Source: Pleurotus djamor (taxonomy: Eukaryota; Basidiomycota; Agaricomycetes; Agaricales; Pleurotaceae). From it: a stretch of 64,000 bases of DNA. Position numbers and translations under genes: made by a program. The notes beneath the pieces are model-generated. The model worked only from the letters and a program-made list of their open reading frames with translations. It was not told the DNA's origin and made no database searches. The DNA is taken from contig JAPEVF010000050.1 of the NCBI GenBank assembly GCA_029747585.1, forward strand, positions 82,960 to 146,959, written 5' to 3'. Shown here one piece after another: positions 45,167 to 56,851 of this stretch. Position 1 is the first letter of the stretch, and every line of letters begins with the position of its first letter.

Positions 45167-47601
45167 ATGGCTAGCACCATGGCGGACTCCAAGGACCAAC
45201 TCAGCACGGAAAAGAACGAAGGTGTATCCATTGAATCGCTGAGCAATGAAGAGTACCCTAGCAAATCGTTTGAAAGGCGGACAATGTACGTCGTCAATAC
45301 TTCTAGCATTCATCTCAGGATATTCAATCGTCCTTGGACTTATCCAGGCTTCATGTTGACCTACGACTTCTTCCGCTACTATCCCTCGTTTATGCCATCG
45401 CCCTCATTGACCGCATCAATCTTGGCGTGGCCAGAACGGCTGGAATGGGCGAAGACTTGGTTAGCCGATGATCTTGGCCGGTTCATGAATGGGGCTTAAC
45501 CGTGCATTTTCTAGAAACTGACTGTCGGTGCGCGATACAGTATCGTGACCTGTCTCTACTTCATACCGTACATTCTGGGGTGAGTTATCTCCCCCTGTGT
45601 TCAGCGCAATGCGACTCACTTGGAAGCCAGGCAATTACCCGGAAACCTTGTCCTTCGTAGACTCGGAGCCCGAAATTGGCTCGCCTTCTGTGTCGTGTCA
45701 TGGTACGCATCGTGTTACATGGGCATTTGAGAGTGGGGTTAATGCTCTCTTTCTTAGGGGTGCTGTTCAGCTCGGCATGGGCTTCGTACCAACATGGGGC
45801 TACCTCATCTTGTGCCGTATTCTCCTCGGTCTCTTTGAGGTGAGCCAAATCCTATAATATCGATAGGATTAGAGTGAAGAGCCTACGTTGAACGCCGGAT
45901 CCCAGGCTCCCTTCTTCCCGTCCTTGGTTTACATCATCTCGACATGGTATGTAAAACTTACGCTCTTTCTCCCGGAATGGTGGCTGATTGCCTTCCGTGT
46001 CAATGAAGGTATAAACGATACGAGGTCCAGAAGCGTTTAGCGGCGTTCTATCTGTCATCCATCACCATAAGTGGATTCAGTCCTATCTTTGCATACGCCC
46101 TTAGCTTGCTGGATGGTAAAGGGGGAATCGCAGGATGGGAATGGATTTTTGTGCGTGTTCTTCATCCTTCTTACTCATTGTTACGCGCTTCCATTTCAAT
46201 GAACTCAATCTATATCTATCTCTCTTTTAGATTATCGAAGGCGCTATTACCATAGTCCTCGGAGCCTGCCTCTTCGTCGCGCTCCCCGACTTTCCCGAGA
46301 AAAACAAATTCCTCACCCCCGAACAGACAGCCTTCGTGCTGAAGCGTGTAGAAGACGATCGGGGCGACTCGATACCGGACGCGATCACGTTCAAAAAAGT
46401 TATGCTTCACCTTAGTGATTGGACGATTTGGGTGTACGGTACGTGAATTGTTCTCAGGAAATTTTCTACATCCCGTCATCCATGAGGGTTGACCGGGAAA
46501 CTCTGCATGACACTTCGTCAGCTGAGGTCTTCGTAACCGCTCGCCGATTTGTCATATGTAACTTTTTTGACTGACCCGTTGATGCACTATGCTATTCTAG
46601 GTGTTATGTTCATGTGTGCGACGACGCCCGCTTACGCAATTTCCTACTTCATCTCCATTATCCTTGAGGGTATGGGGTACAAGGCATCCTCGGCCCTTCT
46701 GTTGGTAAGTCCTCAGGTTCAAGCCACAAATCCTTCATCAATGTTGACCAACTTTCTTATGCTCACAATCGCCACCCCACAAATCCCAATCACCTAATCA
46801 CCGATCTCAACGATGCTCACTATTGGCTTATTCTTCGGGGCTAACATCGGACGGGTGTTAGAGTGCTCCGCCTTATGGTCCTGCTGTAAGTGTGGCTTTG
46901 ATCGCCCCATGCGGCGCAGTGCTCAACTGAATTCTTTAGTTTGTCTCGGCAATGTTCTTCGCTTGGCTCTCAGATAGGGCACAACGTCGTTCGCCTTACA
47001 TCGCGATACAAGCAGTGATCGGCCTGGTTGGTCTGATGCTGATGGCGTATGCACCGCAAAGTGGTGTGCGGTACTTCGGTGGGTAGTTATATCCGAGATT
47101 TATCCCTCCCTTACCCCTAACTTCCCTTATTCCCCTTTATCCCCTAATACGAAATTTAGGTACTTTCTTGGTGAACGCTGGGTCATCCGGATGCATACCA
47201 GGTATTCTGGCCTACGTGAGTCGCCGTCTGTGGCTGAGGTGTCATTGGGTGACGCTGACTATCAATCAATCAGGGTTCTAACAATGTTGTATCGCAAAGG
47301 TAATGATACTCGGCCCACCGCAATTTGCCCACTTTTAGCTCATCCTCTTAACAGCAAACGTATCGTCCAATCAGCCGTGACTGTTGCATTTGGAGGTATT
47401 GGTGGAATCGTTGCCTCGACCGTCTTCCGTGAACAAGATCGCCCACATTACGTTCCTGGTTTGTGGGTCACGGCTGGCATGCAGATCCTCATCCTTGTCC
47501 TCCTGGGAGTTATGACCCTGTATTTCAAGAGGATGAATCGATTGGCGGATCAGAATGGTAAGGTTCTGGAGAAGAGTCCTCAGTTCAGGTACACGCTGTG
47601 A
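45167..47601 (+). CDS. MFS transporter, ACS family, copy D (canonical type)
   Basis: The most family-typical of the four. Start MASTMADSKDQLSTEKNEG at 45167; a second ATG lies at 45179. Helix 1: LLPLLSLVYAIALIDRINLG, VARTAGMGEDL. Then KLTVGARYSIVTCLYFIPYI, PGNLVLRRLGARNWLAFCVV, LILCRILLGLFE, APFFPSLVYIISTWYKRYEV. Central loop: LPDFPEKNKFLTPEQTAFVL. Second half: ISYFISIILEGMGYKASSAL, SAPPYGPA, FAWLSDRAQRRSPYIAIQAV, KRIVQSAVTVAFGGIGGIVA. It ends EKSPQFRYTL. Two introns, around 46441-46600 and 46706-46861, are about 160 nt, long for this contig. The LIDRINLG motif and the FPEKNKFL..E loop are those of typical nicotinate/allantoate-type permeases. Substrate is not shown. Confidence 0.85.
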
Positions 47602-48216
47602 TGTGGGAGGGGTATGGTGCCACCATACATGGTGGTTTTTATGATTACGGAGGGATACACGAACGGAACGAATAAATGACGGACGATCTACCTACTAATA
47701 TGGTTGTACGTGGGTTAATGGTATTGTAATGTATGTGTACTGCACATTCCAGAGATAAAATGAACGAGGTTTCCTATTTCAAGCTTCAACTGGGAAGTAT
47801 TCGGACTCGTGATTTTGGTCAGCGTTTGGGAGAGTTCAAGGAGCCCGGTTGAGCCCGCTGTGAATCCCTAGGCGCCCCTGAGAAACCCACCCTGATTTGC
47901 GTCCTCCACGCCTCTCCGAGTCTCCGCATCTTGTAAAAGACTTCTCGCGTTCCAACATTCGCCTGCGCGATGCACGATGAGTACATGTTTTCGGGTTCTC
48001 GAACAACCAGCAGCCTCACTCCGGATGATCTCGGACTGTTCTCGGCGCGACGGAGATACGCGAGCCCGTTGGCAAGACCAAACTTGGTTTGTCATGGATT
48101 CATCAACAAATATGTCAACAGCCGGTCATTGATCTTTTTTTCTTTTTCGCCTCTCTCCATTACTTATTAGACTTCCTAGACTTCTTAGACGATAATCGAT
48201 ACCCGTTGCTTTCGCC
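47602..48216. other. Spacer before the F-box gene
   Basis: 3' flank of transporter D and promoter of the F-box gene. No coding signal seen. Confidence 0.5.
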
Positions 48217-49197
48217 ATGTCTCTCACCATCACGACAACGACGACTCGTCGAGCGCGCTCGCTCTCCTTGTTCGCAACCGCCCTGCGCTCATCGCCCCCA
48301 GCCATTCTCCAACTCCCCGTAGAACTTATCATAGAAATACTCGAAACCTGCTACTCATTATCGAAGCCATCGATATTCAACCTCGCAACTTCATGCAAAG
48401 CCCTCTGTGCTGTCATAGATGCGTTAATCTACCACACGGTCGTCCTTGACACGCCCAAGCGAATTAGACTGTTCAACAAAACGGTCAAATCCAAGACCCC
48501 CGAGTTTCTCAGGGAAAATGTGAAAGAAATCGCGATAACCTGCGAACCAATGTCGTACGACTTTGGTGCACAAGTTGCCCAGCAGCTTGCGCAGATCATC
48601 TATTCATGCGGCGGACTGCGCAAATTGGCCGCACCTACTCCAACCGAACTCGCTTACCTTCCCCCTCAATCCACCACAAACTCCTCGAGTTTATGCGAAA
48701 TTGTCATTGACACATTCGTTCAACCAACCGCCCCCTTCCCCGCCACCTCCTCGCTGACTTCCACCACCCACCTTCGCGTCTGCGAACCTAGTGATGGTTG
48801 GGTTTCCCCCTCTTCCATGCTCTCCATCTTCGGTCCATTGCCGAACCTAGCTTATCTCCATTTCGCTCGACGCGCAGAAGCAAACGAAGACAACGACATC
48901 CTCTTCGTTGATGAGATCCGATCCATCCTCGCTGAGCGATCACATCTCGCCTCGCTCGTCGTAAACATCTTCCCTGTGGAATGGCGCGCCAAGGAGACTG
49001 CTAGAGAATCCCACATTTGGCAAAGACTCAGCGAGCTCGAGATGGAAGATAAGAGGCTAATCTTGGTCATCGGAGGACCTGGGCAGTGGAGGGCCGAATA
49101 TGAAGGGTCTGCGATCAGTTCGAGGGCGAACTTCTGGGACTCGTGCCGCAGAAATAAGGCAATCGTTGATTCGAGTCGCCTCGAGGCTTCGGCCTGA
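48217..49197 (+). CDS. F-box protein
   Basis: Single exon of 326 residues. After a Ser/Thr/Arg-rich head comes an F-box-like segment: AILQLPVELIIEILETCYSL, SKPSIFNLATSCKALCAVID, ALIYHTVVLDTPKRIRLFN. F-box proteins dock targets to SCF ubiquitin ligases through Skp1. The rest has Leu-rich helical stretches (QVAQQLAQIIYSCGGLRKLA, GPLPNLAYLHFARRAEANED) like the irregular leucine-rich regions of the large F-box families of Agaricomycetes. It ends DSSRLEASA. The target is unknown. Confidence 0.75.
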   Translation: MSLTITTTTTRRARSLSLFATALRSSPPAILQLPVELIIEILETCYSLSKPSIFNLATSCKALCAVIDALIYHTVVLDTPKRIRLFNKTVKSKTPEFLRENVKEIAITCEPMSYDFGAQVAQQLAQIIYSCGGLRKLAAPTPTELAYLPPQSTTNSSSLCEIVIDTFVQPTAPFPATSSLTSTTHLRVCEPSDGWVSPSSMLSIFGPLPNLAYLHFARRAEANEDNDILFVDEIRSILAERSHLASLVVNIFPVEWRAKETARESHIWQRLSELEMEDKRLILVIGGPGQWRAEYEGSAISSRANFWDSCRRNKAIVDSSRLEASA

Positions 49198-49701
49198 TAT
49201 TTCCTTGTCGTGCGCCGGGATGTTGGTATGCCACGTACAGCGTGCCGTTCTCTCCCAGTGGGAGACCATTTGGTGCTGATGCTAGACTTTGATAACGACT
49301 TACTTACTGTCTGCGCTTTAATCTCGTCCTAATCTTGCCTGGGTAGCTTAGGCTTTACTATATCATTTGCTGTCAGTAGTGCAAAGCAGCTAGCTTTCCG
49401 TACACTCCACTTTTGCGGAGTCAAACCGACCTTTTTGGTTTGTTCTTGATTGTTCACGGGCAGGAAGACACCCTCATCGAAGTCAGAACATGCTCTTCGC
49501 GAGCTGAAGTACTACAAAGGAGGTGGCGACAACACAGGAGGGCAAATGGCAATTCTCCTTTTGCGCATACAGGGGAGCAGGAGAGACCCCTATACTCGAC
49601 TTCAAGCATAAAAGTAGTTGGAAAACGTCGACAGCCCGTTGAGCCATTAGATTTGAATACATATAAACCCCAATAGATAGGAAATAGCCTAAGGTTATAC
49701 A
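49198..49701. other. Convergent spacer
   Basis: Between the 3' ends of the F-box gene (plus) and the next gene (minus). No gene seen. Confidence 0.5.
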
Positions 49702-50469
49702 TTACACCCATCGCATGGGTTTCTTTTTCTCCTCTTCCATCTGCTGTTCTAGACGCTTCCGCTGTTCTTCGCGTTGGATCCTGTGCATCGTTAGCTTCTG
49801 ATAGCGAAATAAGCGGTAAGTTGCATGGTCTCCATTAGTAGAAGCCAAAGCACTTACAGATTTCAGCGCCTCAACTGTGCTTAGCACGGAGTCCAATGTG
49901 GCTTCTGAGATATCGGCCATCTATAGAGTGCACAACGAACAATTAATTCGTTAAGCAACAGTAGAGAGTATAGATCGAGAAGAAGAATGGCATACCGTAT
50001 CACCAGCCTGCCTTCCAAGTTCCAGCATCCGTTCCTTCTCTTCTTCCCACTTCTCCTCCTGAACCCTCTGTCCAAACGTCCTCGGCATACCATCCCCTTC
50101 GGTATGCGTCGGCAGATTATTGATCGTCTGAGAAATCGACTTCAACATGCTCGCGATATCCTGGGATTTATCATCCGACTCGGAAACGCCGTCGCCTCTT
50201 CCGTTACCAATCATGGAATTGTTGGCGGTATTACTGTTTTGATTAAAGTTGGTATCGTAAGGTGGAATTGAGCGTTGCTGGGTGACTGGAGGTTGGAATT
50301 GATGTGGTACTCGGAAACAATGCCCATAAGTACGCGATTGGAGGTATTTGTCTCGATGAGCCGCCCAGAGCGTCGCAGAGAAGGCTCCGAATGCGAACCA
50401 GAGAATACGAGAAGGTCCACGGTGCCACGGTCCAAAACGATGCATCGAATGCCAATATCTGGGATACAT
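49702..50469 (-). CDS. Small protein with one membrane segment, function unknown
   Basis: Three exons. Start MYPRYWHSMHRFGPWHRGPS (50469) leads into one hydrophobic segment, RILWFAFGAFSATLWAAHRD. A Gln/Asn/Pro-rich linker follows. Then DIASMLKSISQTINNLPTHT and VQEEKWEEEKERMLELGRQA, a charged helix. After an intron comes MADISEATLDSVLSTVEALK. The last exon is a basic/acidic coiled coil, MHRIQREEQRKRLEQQMEEE, ending KKPMRWV. About 220 residues. I recognise no named family. Confidence 0.55.
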
Positions 50470-51049
50470 CTCTGCTCGAGTTGGTCGAGAATAAATAAGA
50501 CTCGGGTAAGTGTGCTGCGAGTGAGGAGCAGTGGGTGTCGTAGTAGACGGCAGAGTCGATTGCGCCTTAAGAGATCATTTGGCTGTACACGCAAACCCAA
50601 CGGCGACGTGAAAAGCGTAGAGCATGTTCGGGCTTATGCCGAAGATCAACGCATCCGCCGCAGGTCCGCAACCAAGCCGGGCGACAATGCCACGGTGACT
50701 AAGCGGTTAGTTCAAACTCCGGGGCGAGGCGACCAGCGCCTATTGGTCATGAGCTACTTCCTCCCAAGTTATTCCCAGAGCCTTCCGTCGGCGTGTGTGG
50801 GTGCTAGACACGGGGACCGGGATTACGAAGCCTTTCAGTTCTCATGCCGGGATGGAATTACTCACATAGACTCCTCGTCACGTTTTGCAAGCATGACTGT
50901 AATAGGTGGCCCGCTGTCTAATTCGAGGATGCGTGAAAGCTGACAGAGATTATTGGTTTCATTTGCTTTGTACCACAGACACTTGTATTAGGAAACTTGA
51001 AGGATCATTAAAACTCCTTGCCAACGCAGGTTCATGACGTCGTCCCTAG
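50470..51049. other. Spacer, no gene recognised
   Basis: Lies between the start of the one-membrane-segment protein and the 3' end of the deacetylase gene, both on minus. A long plus-strand open frame across its left part is antisense to the neighbouring gene and shows no family resemblance. Confidence 0.45.
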
Positions 51050-53348
51050 TTAGACGACCTGAGGTCTGGTCCAAACCTCCTTGCCTCGAACCCATGTGCT
51101 GACGACATTTCCCTGCCGATCGAGTACGCACAAGTCTGCATCCGCTCCGGGCCTGAGGGTACCTTTCTTGTGTTCTATTCCCAGACACCTGATTATCGCG
51201 AACCGCATCAACTGATTAATTCAAGAAGCAGATAGAGATAATTGGAAAAAGGCAGCCAGCTGCGGGGAAAGGGACAAGGAGGAAAATGAAAGGACAATGT
51301 GGACGCACTTTGCAGGGTTGTACGTGGCACATTTAATTGCTTCTCCCAATGAACATCCCGTGAAGCGAGAGAAGTTACGGATGCACTTGTCCAGGGTGAC
51401 GACACTGTCGAGGGAGCAAGGAAGGAGGGAAATCAAATCATCATTAGTGACGTCGTAAAAGGTGTTAGAGTTTAGTGGTACGTACCTCCCTGCAAGTGTG
51501 TTTGTTCCCTCAAGGTACAGTTTGTCCCCTTCTTTGATAAAGCGTTTACCTTCTCTCCATTCGTGAATACCATCCTTGAGATTGGGGTCCAATATCTTCA
51601 TGGCTATGTGGCGGCGTTATTCCAGGTTCATGGTAAGCCTAACAGACTACGGATGCTTACCATCGGTAATCAAGATGCACCCCTCTGGGTACGCCGAGTA
51701 TGCGAGCTATAGGAATGCAATAGCTTAATGAGGAAGACCGCACACAACAAAAACAACAAAAGGACACCCACCCTGACCGAATTGGGATGAGAATGAATCC
51801 CATCAACGATCAACCCGTAGAAAGGCCGCTCAAACTCCATATCAGCAATCTGACCTTTCTCCAGGTGAAGTTCGGGCCTGCTCGCCTTCCTAGCATGTCC
51901 CAGCGTCAATGGCGTAACCGCGCCGGATCCGGGAGCAAACTTTGCCGCCCTGTTCGCGGCCAGAACAGGAGTCTGAGGGGGTGTCTCAATGTCGTCAAAT
52001 GCCTCCGACTTGGCTGCGGAAATCTTGGTGTTCGTGCGAGAAAGCGCTTTGAGCGGAGGAGAGCCGGTTGGCGACGTCTTGACTGGGCTGGTAGATACCA
52101 CGGGGTTGTACGGAGGAAGGGACGGGAAGTGGGCAGTAATAGGGGAGAAGGAGCTTGAAAGATGGGGTGATGCTCCGAGGAGACCGATAATGGATGGGTC
52201 GCGATGGTGCAGTTGAGGCATTGCGTTGAACAAATGGGTGATCAGGCGGGCGCCATGCTGGACGGCTCCAGTTGCGATGTCCGAGGTAGCGGTACTGATG
52301 GGAGAATGATGCATCTCTCAACAACTGCACAGGTGACTCGAGACGGAGTGTAAAGACATTACCTGTGACCAATAGAGAAGTGCACCCCACGCTTGGTGAG
52401 TTCGCCGATTGCCTGCATGACCCCCTCGATTTCTGGGGCAGCTGTGATGATCCTAACACCGATTCTGGATCCATCGGACGACATCAACCAGTCTTCTGTA
52501 TCGGCAATATTGGCAGCACCGTAGACATCCTCGAAGGACCGAATCCCTTCAGGGGCAGCGAGGAGGTAAGACGGCACATGGGCCCCACGCTTCGCCATTT
52601 CAAGGAAGGGGCCTTCAGCATGCCAACCCAGGAGAGTGGCTGACTTGGGGGTCGAGAAGGGTTTGAGCAGACTCAATATTTTCGGATAAAGAGATTTCTC
52701 TTGGGTCTATCGCAAACCGTTATTAGATGGTGACATAGGTCTGCCACAAGGAGGGAGCACTGACGATGAGCGTGGGCACAAGTCTATGAAAAGACAGAGG
52801 ACATATGTCAACTGATGAGAAGCCGGAACATTTGCAATAATGACATACGCAGTCACGCCGGTCTCTACAATGTTCTCGGCTACTCGTTTCATGCCTGCAC
52901 GATAAGTGTCGTCATCGCCTTCGTATACGGAAAAGTCAAAGCCATAGGCCCCGTTGAGTTGAATATCCAAGAGACCGGGACTGATGAACGAAGAGAATAA
53001 TTAGAACGCATCGTCGTAAATCCGTCCTCAGAGCAAATGACCATGCAACACATGCTGAAATTTGCCAAGTGGAGGATTGGAACAAGGAGCCGGTGTGGAT
53101 TTACCTCAATATGTTACCGCCAAGATCGACGATTCTGTCTGGACGCTCTTTGCGGAGGAAAAAGGTTTTCTAATAGGGTGATCGATAAGGGCTCCATGAC
53201 TCTCCTAGGCATATCAAGGGAGGCTCACCTGTGCGTCTAATATGACACCTTGATGTTCATCAATCCATAGATCTTTCTCTACGAGACTGCCATCCTCGAG
53301 AGGCAGCAAGCAATTGGTGAAGCAGATGAGGCCGTTCGAGGAGGACAT
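51050..53348 (-). CDS. N-acetylglucosamine-6-phosphate deacetylase
   Basis: Removes acetate from GlcNAc-6-phosphate, the step that commits chitin-derived GlcNAc to catabolism. Seven or more exons, about 520 residues. Start [20 protein letters not shown] at 53348, then [14 protein letters not shown]. Amidohydrolase landmarks: [35 protein letters not shown] (metal-binding His and Glu), [57 protein letters not shown] (catalytic Asp), [40 protein letters not shown]. It ends [15 protein letters not shown]. Between [13 protein letters not shown] and [13 protein letters not shown] lies an insert of about 100 residues rich in Ser, Pro and Thr, with several Ser-Pro and Thr-Pro sites; bacterial NagA lacks it. 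The fungal GlcNAc catabolic cluster partners (hexokinase, deaminase, transporter) are not seen nearby. Confidence 0.9.
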
Positions 53349-55364
53349 GTGGGGTGATGATGGTGGTCAAGAAGATGGAATTCGAGGCCTGGAAAGTGCA
53401 TTTGAGTCGCTGTAGCAGTGGGTATAGTTAGGAATGCGGGCTTAGAGAACCATATGGACTCGTGCTTCAGCGTGCAGTCGACATTGTTAGCGCACCAACC
53501 GGGCATCGAGAACGGAACATGTGTTGCGAGGGAAAAACAAAGCACGTTCGTTGCCGAAAAGAATCGAGAACACTGGAAGAGGCAATCTGGCTGCTCGCTG
53601 CAGCGGAACAACGCGTCCGACCCTCAAGGCGACCTCGGAACGACGCAACGCTCAGGGCCGGCTATCCCCACCAACCGCTACCATCGCCAACGCGCTTCGG
53701 CCGAGTCATCAGTCATGCTGAACCAGAAAAAAACATAAGTCCAAGACTCTCCCACAAAAACATAACAATTCACCGAGCTTTGACCATGCCTGAGGGGATG
53801 ATGATATCACTGCATCACTTCTTCGGGCCATATGTGCTTTTTCATCAACTTCGAACAACCCCAGTTACGCCACTGCTCGACTTTTCTGCCCTCGGAAGAT
53901 TCGCCGTCTCGACGCCGCTGTAAATGATTGGAACCGGGGAAATCCCATTCAGCATCTTCCAGTGGGAAGGAAAGGCCAGTATCCAGTAATACCAAGCTTC
54001 CCCCCTCCTCGAACCATGCACAGTTCTAGGTCATACGCCCATACCCATACTCCATCCGAAACACAACATTGTAGGGTTCGTTCGGGACATTTTCACTGGA
54101 AAAATGACAACTTGTACTTTTTTCCATCGTCGAAACTCGCTCCGGCAACTACTTTTCTCCCTGTATAATGAAACCGTGCTGCACTCACCAAGGGTCCTCT
54201 GCGGCGTTGGCCGTGTCCCACTCATCCCCCAAGCCTCCGACATATCCTCTTCCCATTTTCCGAATATTCCTCTTTGTGTTCGTTCCTGGTTGTCGCAAAT
54301 CCAAGGGCGCATCTCCGAGCTTTCAAGGGTTCGCCCCAATCGATCGTACGTGGAGTGGAAAAATACTTGCCTTCAATACACCGAGGATTAGGACGTATGT
54401 CGTTTGTCAAGAATGCCCAACGGAGGCTTTGCATCAAAGGCATCAGGGGAACTCGATCTCCCGGGTTAAGGCCACCTTTTGATACATACATAACATCTGC
54501 GAACACGACCAGTTAGTCGGAACGCGAGAAAAAGTCACTGTTTTGGGTATAATCGTATGTCATATTTTCTCCGTCCTCTTCTTTTCTGCTAACTTCCTCC
54601 GCGTCGTGATAGAAAAGATGCTCACCATCTTCTCGTTCTGGGGTAAGGGATTCGATGGCTACTAAGTACTTAGCAAGACCAAATACTGCTTCCGCCATGT
54701 TTAGCAGAGATTGCACGCGCCATTTAGCAGAACATCCTCTTCTCCACATTGCACACGAGTGCTCGTCGCCCCGGTCATATGTACTTTCTTTCTCAAAACG
54801 TGTGGTTGCAAGGCTTATCCCATCCCATATATCCATCTCCCACTCTTATTTAGCTCTCACCTGCCAAATTTCATACCCTCGCTCCCACACCCACCTGCAT
54901 CGACCCATCTTCCTAGGTTCCCATTCCCCACATGTCGATCTCTCACTCTTTCCAAAGCGAACATACAAAAACCAGCATCTACGCGATCCCGGCCCATAGT
55001 CCAAAGATAGCCTTGCGAGCCTCGAGGTCTGAAGGGGTGCTGTCCCCCCATCCATCATTGCTATGTTCCGTGGGTTCTTTGCAAACGTTATCTCTTTACA
55101 ATCGCGTACTAAAGTTTAACAGAACCTTCTCTCTCTGCCCCTCACCCTCTCGCGATTCTAAGTTAACTCAAAGATATCTCTTTTTGGGAACTTCAGCAAG
55201 TCCCAGTGCGACTTCTGGCATACGTCTTTCCCTTCTGTCTTCTCGACGGGACGTACGGTCCTGGAACCGGTTCCCTCTGCTTCCTTTCCCCCCTCTTCCT
55301 TCTCTCCCCCCGACCCACCCCACCCCCTTTGTCTCTTCCTTTCCCCGCGTTCCCGTGTCTGATT

Positions 55365-55382
55365 GATGATGATGATGATGAC
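55365..55382. repeat. (GAT)n microsatellite
   Basis: Six tandem GAT-type triplets next to a pyrimidine-rich tract. Confidence 0.8.
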
Positions 55383-56787
55383 TTGTTCGAACAAGTTATG
55401 AAGACGAGAATAGGTTTTCGCTCATATGACGAGCGTGACTTGGCGAAAGCATGATACCAAGGAACGTATTGTATCACCCAAGGGATAACCCGTTGCATCT
55501 GAAAGGAGTACTGCGGCCTCAGTACTTCAGTCCCATATGACAATCTCCCATCGCCAACTCGCGAATCACCAGGGGGGACAGGGGGTCGAGGCTTCGGACT
55601 CGGCGGGTAAAGCGAAAGGCCTCTTTGACTCCGTCGAACCATCCCGAGATGTCCTTTTCTCGTTACCAACCCTTAGAGATAACCAAAAACGCGATATAAC
55701 ATATCATATGCACAACCACCTCTCTGGGACGCCTCAACATGTGCTAGCAACAGCTTCTCATTATCGCATTACATATACGCGCAAGATGATAGGCAATGTT
55801 CAAAAAATATACGCGTCTTCCTTGATATGCGTGCCGAGTAGTCAATTCAAGTAACCCACATCGAACATACCGTTTGTGCATATGTACGTATGCGCTTGTG
55901 GAGGAGACGAGCACACGATCGGACATCGCTTGGACAATGTGGAGACTCGTCGTCTATAGACATCGAGCACATGGCGAACGCACATACAGAGTAACTCCCC
56001 CCTTTCCCTGCAAGCCCATTCTCTCATATTCATCTTCTCATGTTCGCAATCTCATGTTTCTTATGAGTTCCACCACGCGCGTTCGATGTTCTATGCGTTT
56101 CCATTACGACCAATTAGCCTTAGCCTTAGCACTGGAAGCACAAGAACAAGAAGAGAGCTGTAGGAAAGAAGATAACCTACAGCTGAGCGGCGCAGAAGCG
56201 GGATAACGCGAACGCGATTACTACTCAGTAGTACTTACCCCCAAGTTGCGACCTTGGTTACTTGGCTCGTGAAAAACACACGAAGCAACATATGCCAGTG
56301 TAATGAGTTGCATCACTTCTTCTGACTTATCTGCCCTAGAGCAACCACAGTAGACTTTTGAAAGACGTTTGAGCCCCTTGTGCTTGGGCGTTGCTTCGGA
56401 GAGACCCATCATTAACCAGAACCTAGTCTATTACTAGGCACCTCAGACTTTCATGAATCACGCAAAGTTCTCCGACACCTCCTTCTCCTCATACTTATAA
56501 CATAGATGTACACCAAAGGACCCACCCAGGCCATCAAACGCACCGCCCAAACCCCAGTAGTCCAAGCCTAAGTCCAAACCCAGGTCCTCTTCCTTCGTCC
56601 TCCTGATTACTGATGTTTCCAGAACACCCAAACGCCAAAACACGAAAAAAAAACATTCAACTTGATCAATCTTCAAATGATTGATTGAAAACACTGACAT
56701 ACGTCCTCATACGTCCGTTATCAGTATGATGCCGCTTGTGGCGGCTGTATCAATAATCAGCGGAATCATCTCCTTATCCGCGTCGAG

Positions 56788-56851
56788 ACGCGTGACGCGT
56801 GACCGGAAGTAACTTAAAACTAGTAAACTCGTCACTCGTAACGTAACGCGT
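56788..56851. promoter_or_regulatory. Cluster of three ACGCGT hexamers
   Basis: ACGCGT at 56788-56793, 56795-56800 and 56846-56851, with related CGTAACG repeats between. ACGCGT is the MluI cell-cycle box bound by fungal MBF. The nearest gene ends about 1 kb away and its start faces the other way, so the target is unclear. Confidence 0.3.

Noticed and set aside
50640..50760. Possible tRNA around GGTTAGTTCAAACTCCGG
   Set aside because: No cloverleaf can be built around the B-box-like string.
55158..55669. Long minus-strand open frames rich in Arg and Glu
   Set aside because: They come from the pyrimidine-rich tract and microsatellite; composition alone keeps them open.
56458..56700. Minus-strand frame with Gly-Leu-Asp repeats
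   Set aside because: Short repetitive DNA explains it; no start context, splice sites or family resemblance.
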